Positions 37,538 through 45,728 of a stretch of DNA of 64,000 bases are shown here, piece by piece; the first letter of the stretch is position 1, and every line of letters begins with the position of its first letter. Under the pieces are notes generated by a model. It ran no database searches and was not told the origin of the DNA. It was given only the letters and a program-made list of their open reading frames with translations. Origin of the DNA: Rhizobium sp. N324 (GTDB lineage Bacteria > Pseudomonadota > Alphaproteobacteria > Rhizobiales > Rhizobiaceae); the NCBI RefSeq assembly GCF_001664485.1, contig NZ_CP013630.1, positions 1,119,001-1,183,000 on the forward strand, written 5' to 3'. The position numbers were made by a program, and so were the translations under genes.

Positions 37538-39283
37538 TCACTCCACCACCAACCACCCCGTATACCGCACCACCAACCCCGTCAGCCGCCCGCCGATCTC
37601 CACGTGGAAATGGAACCGCCCCTCACGCGCCTCCTCGAACGTCTCCCCGCCCGGCGCCAGAAACAGCGGCAGCGGAACCCCAAGAAACCGCCAGCCGCGC
37701 ACCACCAGCCGCAGCCTTTCCCCCTCCGGCACCAGCGCCACCAGCACCCGGAACGGCCCGAAGGCTTCGGCGAGCAGGTGGCGGTCGCGGTCCTTGCCCT
37801 CGAGCTGCTGGCTGTGGAAGCTCTTACCGCCGAAATCTCGCGTCCAGATCTCCTTCTCGCCATCGGCGGCGAAGCGCACCGTGACCGGCACATCCTCGCC
37901 CGCCGGGGGAAAGCCGATCAGCCGGGCGACGATCCTCGCCAGCCAGCCGCTGCCGCGCTCGACCCGCGCCCGGCCGGAGGCGGTGCGGGCGCCGCCGCCA
38001 GGGCCGCCCGAATACCCGCCCGCATGCATGGCTGATATCGCCGGCGGCAGCCGCGCGAAGGCGCTGCCGAGAACCCTGTGGTAAAGCGGCAGGCCGGCGC
38101 CCTCGCTTTCCGCCCTGATCCCCGTCGTAATCGAAAACCGCCGGAATTCCGCCTCGAAATCCTCCAAGCGCAATTCCCCCGTCGCCGGCCGCGCGCCACT
38201 TTCCGGCCTGATGCCGCCGAGCTGCCGGCGCACCAGCGCCGCCACGCCGGTGACCGGAATGAACGGCCCGTCATCCCCCTCGGCAATCAGATGCCAGCCG
38301 CAGGCAAGCGGCTTGCCGGCGGCATCGAGGCCGCTCAGGCGCACGAACATGCCGCCGCGATGCTCGCCGATCGCCAGGCCGTGGCTCGCCCGCTGCATGA
38401 GCCGCGCAAACGGCGTGAGCGACGGCAGCAGCTTCCGCCGCGTGAGACCTGCCGCAAAGCCGAGCAGCCGCTGCAGCAGCTGCGGCTCCGTACCGACCCC
38501 GGTGAAGCTCGATTGCAGGCCGGCAAAGCGGCCCGGCAGCAGCGCCAGATCCGGCGCATCGACCAGCAGGAACTCCCGGCTCTTCAGCGGCGGCACGCCG
38601 GGCGGGGCGATCGTCACCCGCATCGCCTCGATCAGCCCCGGCGCCAGCGCCGACCGCCCCTGCCGCAGCACCGAGACCGGCTTGCCGGCATAACTCGCGA
38701 TCGCCCTGACGACATTGAGGCCGATCTTCACATGCGCCGACGGGGCAATGCCGGCGGCCACCGCATCGATCCGGGAAAACCGCGGTGCCATCACATCGAG
38801 CGCGGCGAAGGACAGCGCCGGCAGGCTGCTGAGGCCGGAAAGCGCAAAAACCCCCTTCGCTCTCGCCTCGGCATCGAGCCCGCCGATGGCGGCGACGAAG
38901 CCGGTGCTGTCGGCGAGATCGGCATAATCGATGTCGAGCCCGATGCAGGCGCGCACGACCTTATAGGGGTCTTGCCCAAAACTCTGGAACGGCCCGGAGG
39001 CATCGATGACGAGATCCGGCCGCAGCCGCGTCAGCTGTTCGGTGAGATCGCCGTCGCGATCGAAGGCCACTGCCTGCAGCGTTGCCCCGAGATTGCCGCT
39101 TCCCAGGCCCTCGGATCCATCTTTCGGGGATCTGAGATCGGCCACGAAATCGTCGGCCTTCTCAAGCGACCGCCCCCCGATCAGCAGCCTGAGCCGCGGT
39201 TCATCGCCAAGCAGCCGCGCCAGCCGGCCGCCGAAGGTACCGTAGCCGCCGATGATCAGCAGCGAGAGCCGCTCGCCGCTCAT
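37538..39283 (-). CDS. saccharopine dehydrogenase-like NAD(P)-binding protein fused to DUF4166
   Basis: A 581-residue protein. The first 330 residues are a Rossmann domain with LLIIGGYGTFGGRLA and the saccharopine-reductase-like DLVIDASGPFQSFG stretch. The last 200 residues match the DUF4166 layout (LPLYHRVLG, RARVERGSGWLARIVARLIGFP, WTRDFGG). Such fusions are known in proteobacteria but their reaction is not established. It overlaps the DCC gene by 4 bp and is the last gene of an MBL-DCC-saccharopine operon. Confidence 0.8.
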   Translation of the reverse strand: MSGERLSLLIIGGYGTFGGRLARLLGDEPRLRLLIGGRSLEKADDFVADLRSPKDGSEGLGSGNLGATLQAVAFDRDGDLTEQLTRLRPDLVIDASGPFQSFGQDPYKVVRACIGLDIDYADLADSTGFVAAIGGLDAEARAKGVFALSGLSSLPALSFAALDVMAPRFSRIDAVAAGIAPSAHVKIGLNVVRAIASYAGKPVSVLRQGRSALAPGLIEAMRVTIAPPGVPPLKSREFLLVDAPDLALLPGRFAGLQSSFTGVGTEPQLLQRLLGFAAGLTRRKLLPSLTPFARLMQRASHGLAIGEHRGGMFVRLSGLDAAGKPLACGWHLIAEGDDGPFIPVTGVAALVRRQLGGIRPESGARPATGELRLEDFEAEFRRFSITTGIRAESEGAGLPLYHRVLGSAFARLPPAISAMHAGGYSGGPGGGARTASGRARVERGSGWLARIVARLIGFPPAGEDVPVTVRFAADGEKEIWTRDFGGKSFHSQQLEGKDRDRHLLAEAFGPFRVLVALVPEGERLRLVVRGWRFLGVPLPLFLAPGGETFEEAREGRFHFHVEIGGRLTGLVVRYTGWLVVE

Positions 39284-39729
39284 GCGATGAAACGGCTGCG
39301 CTGCTCCGCCGTCGGCACCATGCAGCTCTGCCGGCCGGCGATCTTCAGCCGGTTGCGGGCGATGAATTCATAAAGCGTATCGGCAAGGCGGCGCGGCAGC
39401 AGCCGGAAGAGTTTCACCAGCGAATAGGGAAAGCCGAGGCCGGCCACCATGCGGATCGACCCGTCCGACTTGAAGAAGGCGCGGCCATTCTCGATGAGGA
39501 TATTGGTTTCATAATCGCGCTCGTTCAGCCCATAATGCCGGTAGAGCGCGGCGCCGAGCGGCGACTGGGCGGCGAGGAAGCGGTATCGCCGCTGCCTGTC
39601 GTGCTTCAGCGCGAATTTCACCCAGCCGGAGCAGAAGACGCATTCGCCATCGAAGATGATCAGCGGCTGGTCATCGGCAAAATCCGGCACATCGGCATCA
39701 TCGCGATAGCTGTAAGCGGCACGCGCCAT
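39280..39729 (-). CDS. DCC-family (DUF393) thiol-disulfide-like protein
   Basis: A 149-residue protein with the defining motif IIFDGECVFCSGWV near residue 25 (DGxCxxC), followed by FLAAQSPLGAALYRHYGL and a C-terminal helix ending in RFIA. The family resembles thiol-disulfide oxidoreductases, but no activity is proven. Its stop overlaps the start of the saccharopine dehydrogenase-like gene, so the two are coupled. Confidence 0.85.
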   Translation of the reverse strand: MARAAYSYRDDADVPDFADDQPLIIFDGECVFCSGWVKFALKHDRQRRYRFLAAQSPLGAALYRHYGLNERDYETNILIENGRAFFKSDGSIRMVAGLGFPYSLVKLFRLLPRRLADTLYEFIARNRLKIAGRQSCMVPTAEQRSRFIA

Positions 39730-39750
39730 GGTAATCTCCCCATCTCAGGC

Positions 39751-40695
39751 TTACAACAGCCGGTAGGTGGCGGCAAGAGAAGGCGGCCCATCCGCCGCGA
39801 TCTCGCCGCGCTCGACGAGATCCTCGATATGGGCGAGCACCGAAAGCGCCGCCGCCCCATGCAGCTTCGGATCGGTATCGCGATAGATCGCCTTCACCAT
39901 CTCCGTTATCGCGCGGTCGCCCGCCCGGATGCGCTCGATGATCGCCCGCTCGCGCCCCAGCCGATGCGCCTTCAGGCCCTGCAGGAAGGCGGCGGGCTCT
40001 GTCACCGGCCCGCCATGGCCGGGCAACAGCAGGCGGTCCTGGCGCTCCATCAGCCGCTCGAGCGAGGCCATGTAATCGGCCATCGACCCATCCGGCGGTG
40101 CGACGATCGAGGTCGACCAGGCCATGACATGATCGCCGGAGAACAGGAGATCGCGGCCTTCGAGCGCGAAGGCGGCATGATTGGCCGTGTGCCCCGGTGT
40201 GGCCACCGAGGTCAGCGACCAGCCATCGCCGGAGAGGGTCTGACTGTCACTGAGCGCGATATCCGGCACGAAGGCGAGATCCGAGCTTTCGGAAAAGGGA
40301 TTGATCTCGCCATCCCGAAGCGGCCGCGCCGGCCGATGCGGCCCCTGGCCCACCGTCACCGCCGCCGTTTCCGCCTGCAGCCGGCGGGAAAGCGGCGAGT
40401 GGTCGCGATGCGTGTGGCTGACGAAGATATGCGTCACCTCCCGGCCGGCAAGTGCCGCCATCAGCGCCTGATAATGCGCCTCGTCCTCCGGCCCGGGATC
40501 GATGACCGCGACCGAGGAGCCGCCGACGATATAGCTGTTGGTGCCGTAAAAGGTGAAAGGCCCGGGATTCTCCGCCGTGATCCGCTCGACCCCTGAAACC
40601 ACCGGCACGGCGCGCCCATAGGCCGGCTCGAAAGCAAGGTCGAATGCGGGGCTTTCCATGAAGGCGATGATCTCGCGGCCGATGACGTCGCCCAT
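39751..40695 (-). CDS. MBL-fold metallo-hydrolase
   Basis: A protein of about 314 residues of the metallo-beta-lactamase fold, in the LACTB2/glyoxalase II-like group. Metal ligands are seen in VSHTHRDHSPL (HxHxDH), in ATPGHTANHAAF (His) and in LLFSGDHVM (Asp). The C-terminal helical part resembles the LACTB2 winged region. The start is uncertain: 40695 (MGDVIGREI), 40704 or 40659 (MESPAFDLAF); none has a clear ribosome site. It heads the operon with the DCC and saccharopine-like genes. Confidence 0.82.
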   Translation of the reverse strand: MGDVIGREIIAFMESPAFDLAFEPAYGRAVPVVSGVERITAENPGPFTFYGTNSYIVGGSSVAVIDPGPEDEAHYQALMAALAGREVTHIFVSHTHRDHSPLSRRLQAETAAVTVGQGPHRPARPLRDGEINPFSESSDLAFVPDIALSDSQTLSGDGWSLTSVATPGHTANHAAFALEGRDLLFSGDHVMAWSTSIVAPPDGSMADYMASLERLMERQDRLLLPGHGGPVTEPAAFLQGLKAHRLGRERAIIERIRAGDRAITEMVKAIYRDTDPKLHGAAALSVLAHIEDLVERGEIAADGPPSLAATYRLL

Positions 40696-40824
40696 TCCTA
40701 GCATGGGCCGCTGCACTCTGCAGCGCATAAATCTGCGCGAGGCGCAACTTAGTCATTGTGACGGACGGAGAGCTTTGCTAATCAGGCGTCGATTTGAGCG
40801 GGCGCTTTGCGCCGGAAGCTCTGG

Positions 40825-40898
40825 TGGGGCGTCGCCAAGCGGTAAGGCAACGGTTTTTGGTACCGTCATCCCTGGTTCGAATCCAGGCGCCCCAGCCA
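40825..40898 (+). tRNA. tRNA-Gln (anticodon TTG)
   Basis: A 74-nt cloverleaf including an encoded CCA. The acceptor stem TGGGGCG pairs with CGCCCCA. The anticodon stem ACGGT/ACCGT encloses the loop TTTTGGT with anticodon TTG, reading CAA. The T-arm is CCTGGTTCGAATCCAGG. It marks the left edge of the AT-richer island that continues to about 47.2 kb. Confidence 0.95.
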
Positions 40899-40973
40899 TG
40901 ATTTTTTGAAACAAAATGTTGAAATTTGCAAAATCCCCTCGAGTTGGTGCGGGTAGTTCGCTATTATGCTTCT

Positions 40974-42158
40974 ATGAAGCACGAATCTCTCTCAACGCTG
41001 CCCCACTCTCTTCGCGTCGTAAGTTTATTTAGTGGAATAGGAGGCTTCGAAGTTGGTTTGCATCGAGCCGGTCATAAAACCGTATTTATGTGTGAGAGCG
41101 ATCCGTATGCACAACAAGTGCTGCGTAATCGATTTCCAGAGACAGAACTTCATTCCGACGTCACTCGCCTTTCAAGCTTACCCGCCTGCGATTTGGTGAC
41201 TGCTGGTTGGCCCTGCCAAGATATAAGTCTCGCTGGAACAACCTCAGGACTCGCGGGAACGCGCTCGGGGCTGATCGAGGAAGTGTTTCGGTTGGTGGGG
41301 AACATGCCGAAAAAGCCCGCCTACATTCTTCTTGAGAATGTCGCGTTCGCAGTTGAGTTGCGTAAGGGCGAAGCCATTAGGTATGTAACTGAGAGACTTG
41401 AGCAGCTTGGCTACGATTGGGCGTATAGAATTCTCGACACTCGGCTCTTCGGTCTGCCGCAGCGGCGCAGGAGGCTCTATGTACTGGCTTCTAGGGTCGG
41501 CGATCCATCTCAACTCATCTTCGACGGCGCCGCTGCCTCTATGGCTGGTCCCAACGCCGAGGCAAGGAAGGTCGGTTTCTATTGGACAGAGGGCAACAGG
41601 GGAACCGGATGGTCACCTGACGCTCTGCCCCCCCTTAAAGGTGGATCCACTGTAGGCATTCCTTCCCCGCCTGCGGTTTGGGACAGAGATAATGGAAGCT
41701 TCTTTCAGCCTGGGATTGAGGATGCGGAGCGTCTACAAGGCTTCATACCAGGGTGGACTGAAGCAGCGACTTCAATCCCCCGCGGGGAGCGAAAGCGGTG
41801 GATGCTTGTAGGAAATGCTGTGAGCGTCCCCGTTGCAGAATGGATTGGGAGAAGGCTAGCAGTTGACGGCATATCATCGCCCGGGGATCTTCAAAATCTG
41901 AGGCGGTCCGAAAAGGAATTCGCAAGGGCCGGCAAGAAGACAGCTGGAGCATCGCGGCAGTTTTTTGAACCGACCAGCGAAGGCCCTGCCGACTGCCACG
42001 TTGTTACGTTGGATGATTTTGGCTTCAAGCAGCCGAAGGCTCTTTCGGCTCGCGCGTTGGCTGGGTTCACTTCAAGGTTTGAAGCGGCCCCGCTCAAAAA
42101 GCATCCTGATTTTCTACGAGACCTGCGGCAAGCCCTACAGGGAGTGGCACCACATTAA
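40974..42158 (+). CDS. DNA cytosine-5 methyltransferase
   Basis: A 394-residue C5 methyltransferase. Motif I (SLFSGIGGFEVGLHRAG) binds AdoMet, motif IV AGWPCQD carries the catalytic Cys81, motif VI is ENVAF, motif VIII is QRRRRLY, and motif X is GNAVSVPVAEWIG. The variable target-recognition region lies about residues 190-240. The C-terminal 90 residues are an unusual extension. It is AT-richer than the core genes. Its 3' end overlaps the convergent HEPN gene by 65 bp. The nearby vsr fragments suggest the methylated site was one that Vsr repairs. Confidence 0.92.
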   Translation: MKHESLSTLPHSLRVVSLFSGIGGFEVGLHRAGHKTVFMCESDPYAQQVLRNRFPETELHSDVTRLSSLPACDLVTAGWPCQDISLAGTTSGLAGTRSGLIEEVFRLVGNMPKKPAYILLENVAFAVELRKGEAIRYVTERLEQLGYDWAYRILDTRLFGLPQRRRRLYVLASRVGDPSQLIFDGAAASMAGPNAEARKVGFYWTEGNRGTGWSPDALPPLKGGSTVGIPSPPAVWDRDNGSFFQPGIEDAERLQGFIPGWTEAATSIPRGERKRWMLVGNAVSVPVAEWIGRRLAVDGISSPGDLQNLRRSEKEFARAGKKTAGASRQFFEPTSEGPADCHVVTLDDFGFKQPKALSARALAGFTSRFEAAPLKKHPDFLRDLRQALQGVAPH

Positions 42159-42819
42159 GGTAGCCCCGATTTGTTTGGTATTCTTCGAGCGCTGTCACAT
42201 ATGACGTCATGAAGCGGCTGACTCGTCCTAGGATGTCGAGTAGTTCCTTTGCTGTAATGGCTGATCCCGCCTCTTCAAATGTCTCCAGCCCGTGCGCCAA
42301 GGCATTGCGGCGTTTTCGGATGTTCTCAAGGTCAGCCCCGCCCAGCGTGCCGGCAGGTGCGCCCCAATTCAGACCTAATACGTCCTTGAACCGGAAAACG
42401 TGATCTTGCCCAAAATTTCCGCTAAAAGGAAGCCTCTCTCGCTCTGATTCCGTCCATTGCAGGATATTAGCCGCTAGTGGAGCAATGTTTGTCAGAATAG
42501 TTCCGTGGCTAAACCCGTCCTGCATCTTCTTTAAAAATTTCGCTTGAAGTATATCGAGTCTCCAGTATTCAGAGACAGCGTGAAATTGAAGGTTTTCTTG
42601 CTCTATCGAACTCCTCATCGATTCGAACACTTCTCGCATCGCGGATTCTATTGCATTATACATCATAACGTAAGCAGATGCCCGCGAGGCGGCGACGAGC
42701 CGGCTTCGTTGCAGGTGGGACCGCGGGTTTGATTTTAGTCGCTTTTCCATATCCCTTAAGGTCTCAAGAACCTGTTTGATATCTTCAAATCTGCGTGTCA
42801 TCTCAGGGAGAGCGCTCAT
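42094..42819 (-). CDS. HEPN-domain protein (MAE_28990/MAE_18760-like)
   Basis: A 241-residue, mainly helical protein. The HEPN catalytic signature R-x4-H is intact at residues 171-176 (RNALAH), the hallmark of HEPN ribonucleases found in toxin and defence systems. The N-terminal part (LVAASRASAYVMMYNAIESAMREVFE) is the paired helix typical of the MAE_28990 group. The group is often encoded next to DUF262 proteins, as here. Its start overlaps the stop of the upstream small ORF by 4 bp. It is probably the RNA- or nucleic-acid-cleaving effector of the island. Confidence 0.8.
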   Translation of the reverse strand: MSALPEMTRRFEDIKQVLETLRDMEKRLKSNPRSHLQRSRLVAASRASAYVMMYNAIESAMREVFESMRSSIEQENLQFHAVSEYWRLDILQAKFLKKMQDGFSHGTILTNIAPLAANILQWTESERERLPFSGNFGQDHVFRFKDVLGLNWGAPAGTLGGADLENIRKRRNALAHGLETFEEAGSAITAKELLDILGRVSRFMTSYVTALEEYQTNRGYLNVVPLPVGLAAGLVENQDAF

Positions 42820-43076
42820 GCCACACCTAACAACTTATCTCGGACGAATTCGACACGGCTACGCAGTCTTGGACCACTGTTGCTAGCGTCGGTGCGGATC
42901 ATCTGGAGGAAATCAGGGTGATCTAACCAATCAAAGTTCTGCGCTTGCAAGTTCGGCTCTTGTCGCAGCGCTAGGCATGTCCCAACCGACACCGCTTCAA
43001 ACCTAACTCTGGGAACTTGTGTGCTGTTGCCTGGGCGGAAGAAAGCGCGCGGCGAAGCTGCGTTTATGAAAGCCAT
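42816..43076 (-). CDS. C-terminal part of a frameshifted DUF262 protein
   Basis: An 86-residue open frame starting MAFINAASPRAFFR. Its segment STQVPRVRFEAVSVGTCLAL and the ending SRVEFVRDKLLG look like the C-terminal end that usually closes DUF262 proteins. It overlaps the preceding DUF262 frame by 13 bp and is read one base back from it. Either a single frameshift split one gene of about 350 residues, or the two parts are now translated separately. No slippery heptamer is evident in the overlap. Confidence 0.55.
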   Translation of the reverse strand: MAFINAASPRAFFRPGNSTQVPRVRFEAVSVGTCLALRQEPNLQAQNFDWLDHPDFLQMIRTDASNSGPRLRSRVEFVRDKLLGVA

Positions 43077-43882
43077 ACCGAGTTGAATTCGGTAGACTTT
43101 GCAGCGATAGCTGCATCATCCAGTTGGGCGTTGAATTCTCTGAAGTAGCGATCGAGAAATTTGCGCACGTCATGTGAAAATTCGGTATAGCGGTCGCTAT
43201 ATATGAAAAAGCGCGTCACAAGCTCTTGCCGTTCGCTTTCGGGGTTCTGATTGCCCCGAGAGCCCGTTCCGGGCGCTAGATTTCGGAATGCCGGTCGATT
43301 TGCGCAGTCGAGTACGAGGTTCAGAAAGGGTCCCTGGTAGGCTCCCTTTCTGATCTCAGCCTCGCTCAATTGTTTGGAAGACGTATTGACGCGTCGAAAC
43401 AATTCGATCCTTGCACTCTGGTCAGTACCCTCTTCGAGCACGAATGAGCGAATCGGACTGTTGAGGAAACGCTTTCTGATAACGCCTGGAATATCGCTGA
43501 ACCGAAGGCCATTCAGTGCGTCAAGCTTCTCAAGGCCGGTGAGTTTGAACTCATTATTTGTAAAGCCAACGAGGGTGCGAATGCGTTGCGAACCGTCCAC
43601 GAGTTCCAAGCTACCGCCTACCTCATAAAAGAATACCGGGGGAACCGGAATACGGAGCATCAAGCTTTCTATAAAGTAGGATTTTCGCTCGTCATCCCAC
43701 TGAAGTGACCGTTGATAGTCGGGGATATAAATATCACCCTCTGATGGGTCTTCCTCCTTGTAGCGGCGTATTAGTGTTTCGACCGGGTAATCCGTCACGA
43801 GGTATCGAATTTCATTGCGCGCATCTTCAACGCTGCGCTGGATTTCAGCGTCGGTGACTTTTGTATTATCGGTCAATGTCAT
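43064..43882 (-). CDS. DUF262 (ParB-like) protein, truncated by frameshift
   Basis: A 272-residue protein with the DUF262 core: IPDYQRSLQWDDERKSYFIESLMLRIPVPP, then the ParB/sulfiredoxin-like motif DGSQR at residues 96-100 and the later FRRVNTSSKQLSEAEIRKGAYQG. DUF262 proteins such as GmrS use this fold to bind or hydrolyse nucleotides in modification-dependent restriction. There is no DUF1524 nuclease part; instead a HEPN gene follows. The C-terminus appears to continue in another frame from 43076. Confidence 0.85.
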   Translation of the reverse strand: MTLTDNTKVTDAEIQRSVEDARNEIRYLVTDYPVETLIRRYKEEDPSEGDIYIPDYQRSLQWDDERKSYFIESLMLRIPVPPVFFYEVGGSLELVDGSQRIRTLVGFTNNEFKLTGLEKLDALNGLRFSDIPGVIRKRFLNSPIRSFVLEEGTDQSARIELFRRVNTSSKQLSEAEIRKGAYQGPFLNLVLDCANRPAFRNLAPGTGSRGNQNPESERQELVTRFFIYSDRYTEFSHDVRKFLDRYFREFNAQLDDAAIAAKSTEFNSVWLS

Positions 43883-43958
43883 CCCTCATTTTCTCTCTCT
43901 CGTCTTTATTACATAGAATGATTTTATTTACTTCAGGTTGATTTTTGGTGTGCTGCTA

Positions 43959-44146
43959 TCAAAAGCCTCTGGCATGGGTGACGGTTGAGACGATTGCATC
44001 GACGATATCGTCAGCCACTTGGTGTTCCCAGAACCTCAGTACCGTCCAGCCAAATTGCGCGAGCACTTCCCTAGTTTCAACGTCGCGCTCCCGATTCCTA
44101 TTGATCTTGCTCAGCCAAAACTCCGGGTTTTTTCTTACAATGGTAG
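43959..44146 (-). pseudogene. vsr: vsr, 3' fragment (split by an IS3 element)
   Basis: The C-terminal 60 or so codons of a very-short-patch-repair endonuclease: KNPEFWLSKINRNRERD, then LAQFGWTVLRFWEHQ, the typical Vsr ending. The other part of the gene lies at 45419-45660. Removing the IS and one copy of the GTAG duplication joins the two parts exactly in frame (..CPEHST/IVRKNPEFW..). Confidence 0.88.
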
Positions 44147-44210
44147 TGACCTTGCCCCGTCGAGATAATCCATTTTGAAGTAAGCTCTGGCCCATTGAGA
44201 GGACCAGAGA

Positions 44211-44477
44211 ATGAAGCGCAACCGTTTCACAGACGAACAGATCATCGGGATTCTGAAGGAGCACGAGGCTGGCACGCCGGTCTTGGAGCTTTGCCGCAAA
44301 CACGGTGTCAGCGATGCCAGCATCTATAAATGGAAAGCGAAGTTCGGCGGCATGGAAGTGTCGGAAGCCAAACGGCTGAAGACGCTGGAGGACGAAAACA
44401 CAAAGCTGAAGCGGCTTCTGGCAGATGCCATGCTCGACAATGCCGCTTTGAAAGACCTTTTGGGAAAGAAGTGGTGA
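44211..44477 (+). CDS. IS3-family transposase OrfA
   Basis: An 88-residue protein with a helix-turn-helix ([17 protein letters not shown], then [22 protein letters not shown]) and a leucine-zipper-like tail ending LKDLLGKKW. It binds the element's ends. A -1 frameshift near its end would fuse it to OrfB. Confidence 0.92.
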   Translation: MKRNRFTDEQIIGILKEHEAGTPVLELCRKHGVSDASIYKWKAKFGGMEVSEAKRLKTLEDENTKLKRLLADAMLDNAALKDLLGKKW

Positions 44478-45400
44478 CGCCCGCAGCAAAGCGGCGAGCT
44501 GTCGCGCATCTGGTTGATCAACATCAGATGAGCGAACGGCGGGCGTGTAAAGCCATCGGCTATTGTCGGATGACGATCCGTTACGAAACCAGGCGCGGTG
44601 ACGACCATGACCTTCGCGATCGGATGAAGGCGCTGGCCCATGAACGCCGCCGCTTTGGCTATCGACGTCTTCATGTGCTGCTCAGACGTGAGGGACATCT
44701 TGTGAACCACAAGCGGCTCTTCCGGCTCTATCGAGAGGAAAAGCTGGCCGTGCGCAAGCGCGGCGGCCGCAAGCGAGCGATAGGCACACGAGCGCCGATG
44801 CTGATCCCGATGGCAGCCAATGATCGCTGGTCGTTGGACTTCGTGTCGGATCAGTTCACCGATGGGCGCAGGTTCCGAGTGCTGACCGTGGTCGATGATT
44901 GCACCAGGGAGTGCCTGGCGCTCGTCGCCGATACGTCCCTTTCCGGCCTGCGGGTTGCTCGTGAGTTGGACCGGATCATCGAGGGGCGAGGCAAACCGAA
45001 GATGATCGTCAGCGACAATGGCAGTGAGTTCACCAGCAACGCGATCCTGCAATGGACGGATCGGACCAAGGTGGAATGGCACTACATCGCGCCCGGCAAG
45101 CCGATCCAGAACGCCTTCATCGAAAGCTTCAATGGGCGGCTGCGAGACGAGTTCCTGAATGAAACGCTCTTCTCGTCACTGGCGTATGCTCGGTCAGCGC
45201 TTTCAAACTGGTGCAGCGATTACAACGATCATCGACCGCATTCCGGCCTCGGCTGGCTGACACCGGCCGAGTTCGCCCAGACCATCAACCCGCGACGTGA
45301 TGCGGTGCTGCGCAGCCGGAATGGCTCCGCACCGCAACCCGCCGCTACCGCCGCAAATACAGCAACCCAAAACCGTCGGAGCGAACTCAAAACTGGATAA
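44474..45400 (+). CDS. IS3-family transposase OrfB (DDE integrase)
   Basis: An rve-type integrase of about 308 residues. The DDE triad is intact: [21 protein letters not shown] and [12 protein letters not shown]. The frame stays open upstream to 44330, overlapping OrfA by about 150 bp, as needed for a programmed -1 frameshift giving the OrfAB transposase. The start given (GTG in [10 protein letters not shown]) is nominal. No interruption is seen, so the element may be active. Confidence 0.9.
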   Translation: MTPAAKRRAVAHLVDQHQMSERRACKAIGYCRMTIRYETRRGDDHDLRDRMKALAHERRRFGYRRLHVLLRREGHLVNHKRLFRLYREEKLAVRKRGGRKRAIGTRAPMLIPMAANDRWSLDFVSDQFTDGRRFRVLTVVDDCTRECLALVADTSLSGLRVARELDRIIEGRGKPKMIVSDNGSEFTSNAILQWTDRTKVEWHYIAPGKPIQNAFIESFNGRLRDEFLNETLFSSLAYARSALSNWCSDYNDHRPHSGLGWLTPAEFAQTINPRRDAVLRSRNGSAPQPAATAANTATQNRRSELKTG

Positions 45401-45418
45401 AACTTGGGGGCAAGGTCA

Positions 45419-45660
45419 GTAGAATGCTCTGGACACCCGTGCCAGAAGCAACCGTCAAGGAAGATTGCAATTTTCAGCCGGGGAAAAGCGATGTCGCAAC
45501 TCCGCCTTTTGAGATTCGGGAGTGAGTAGTTGACTCGGTATCGCAGACCGATCGCATAAAGACGAGTGCGGATATTCTGCTCGAACGAATTATCTTTCCC
45601 CCGTGTCCGTTGCATTCGCTTACGGACGGAAGGGGCGGTCTCATATGAGCTTTGCGTCAT
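45419..45660 (-). pseudogene. vsr: vsr, 5' fragment (split by an IS3 element)
   Basis: The N-terminal 79 codons of a Vsr endonuclease: SVRKRMQRTRGKDNSFE, then the zinc- and catalysis-related FLDGCFWHGCPEH, after which the frame enters the IS. Vsr nicks at T:G mismatches made by deamination of 5-methylcytosine, and is normally paired with a C5 methyltransferase such as the one at 40974. The disrupted gene is unlikely to be functional. Confidence 0.88.
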
Positions 45661-45728
45661 CGTTCCAGTCGCTCCGTGGACTCCCATCGGAAGTCAATGC
45701 ATGGCAAAAAGCACTGTTCCACATTGTA

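Larger units (their letters stand above)
44147..45418. mobile_element. IS3-family insertion sequence, complete, 1272 bp
   Basis: The termini are inverted, TGACCTTGCCCC at the left and GGGGCAAGGTCA at the right. A 4-bp GTAG duplication flanks it (44143-44146 and 45419-45422). Two overlapping transposase frames, the second displaced by -1, have the IS3/IS407-like organisation. It is inserted in vsr. Confidence 0.9.
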
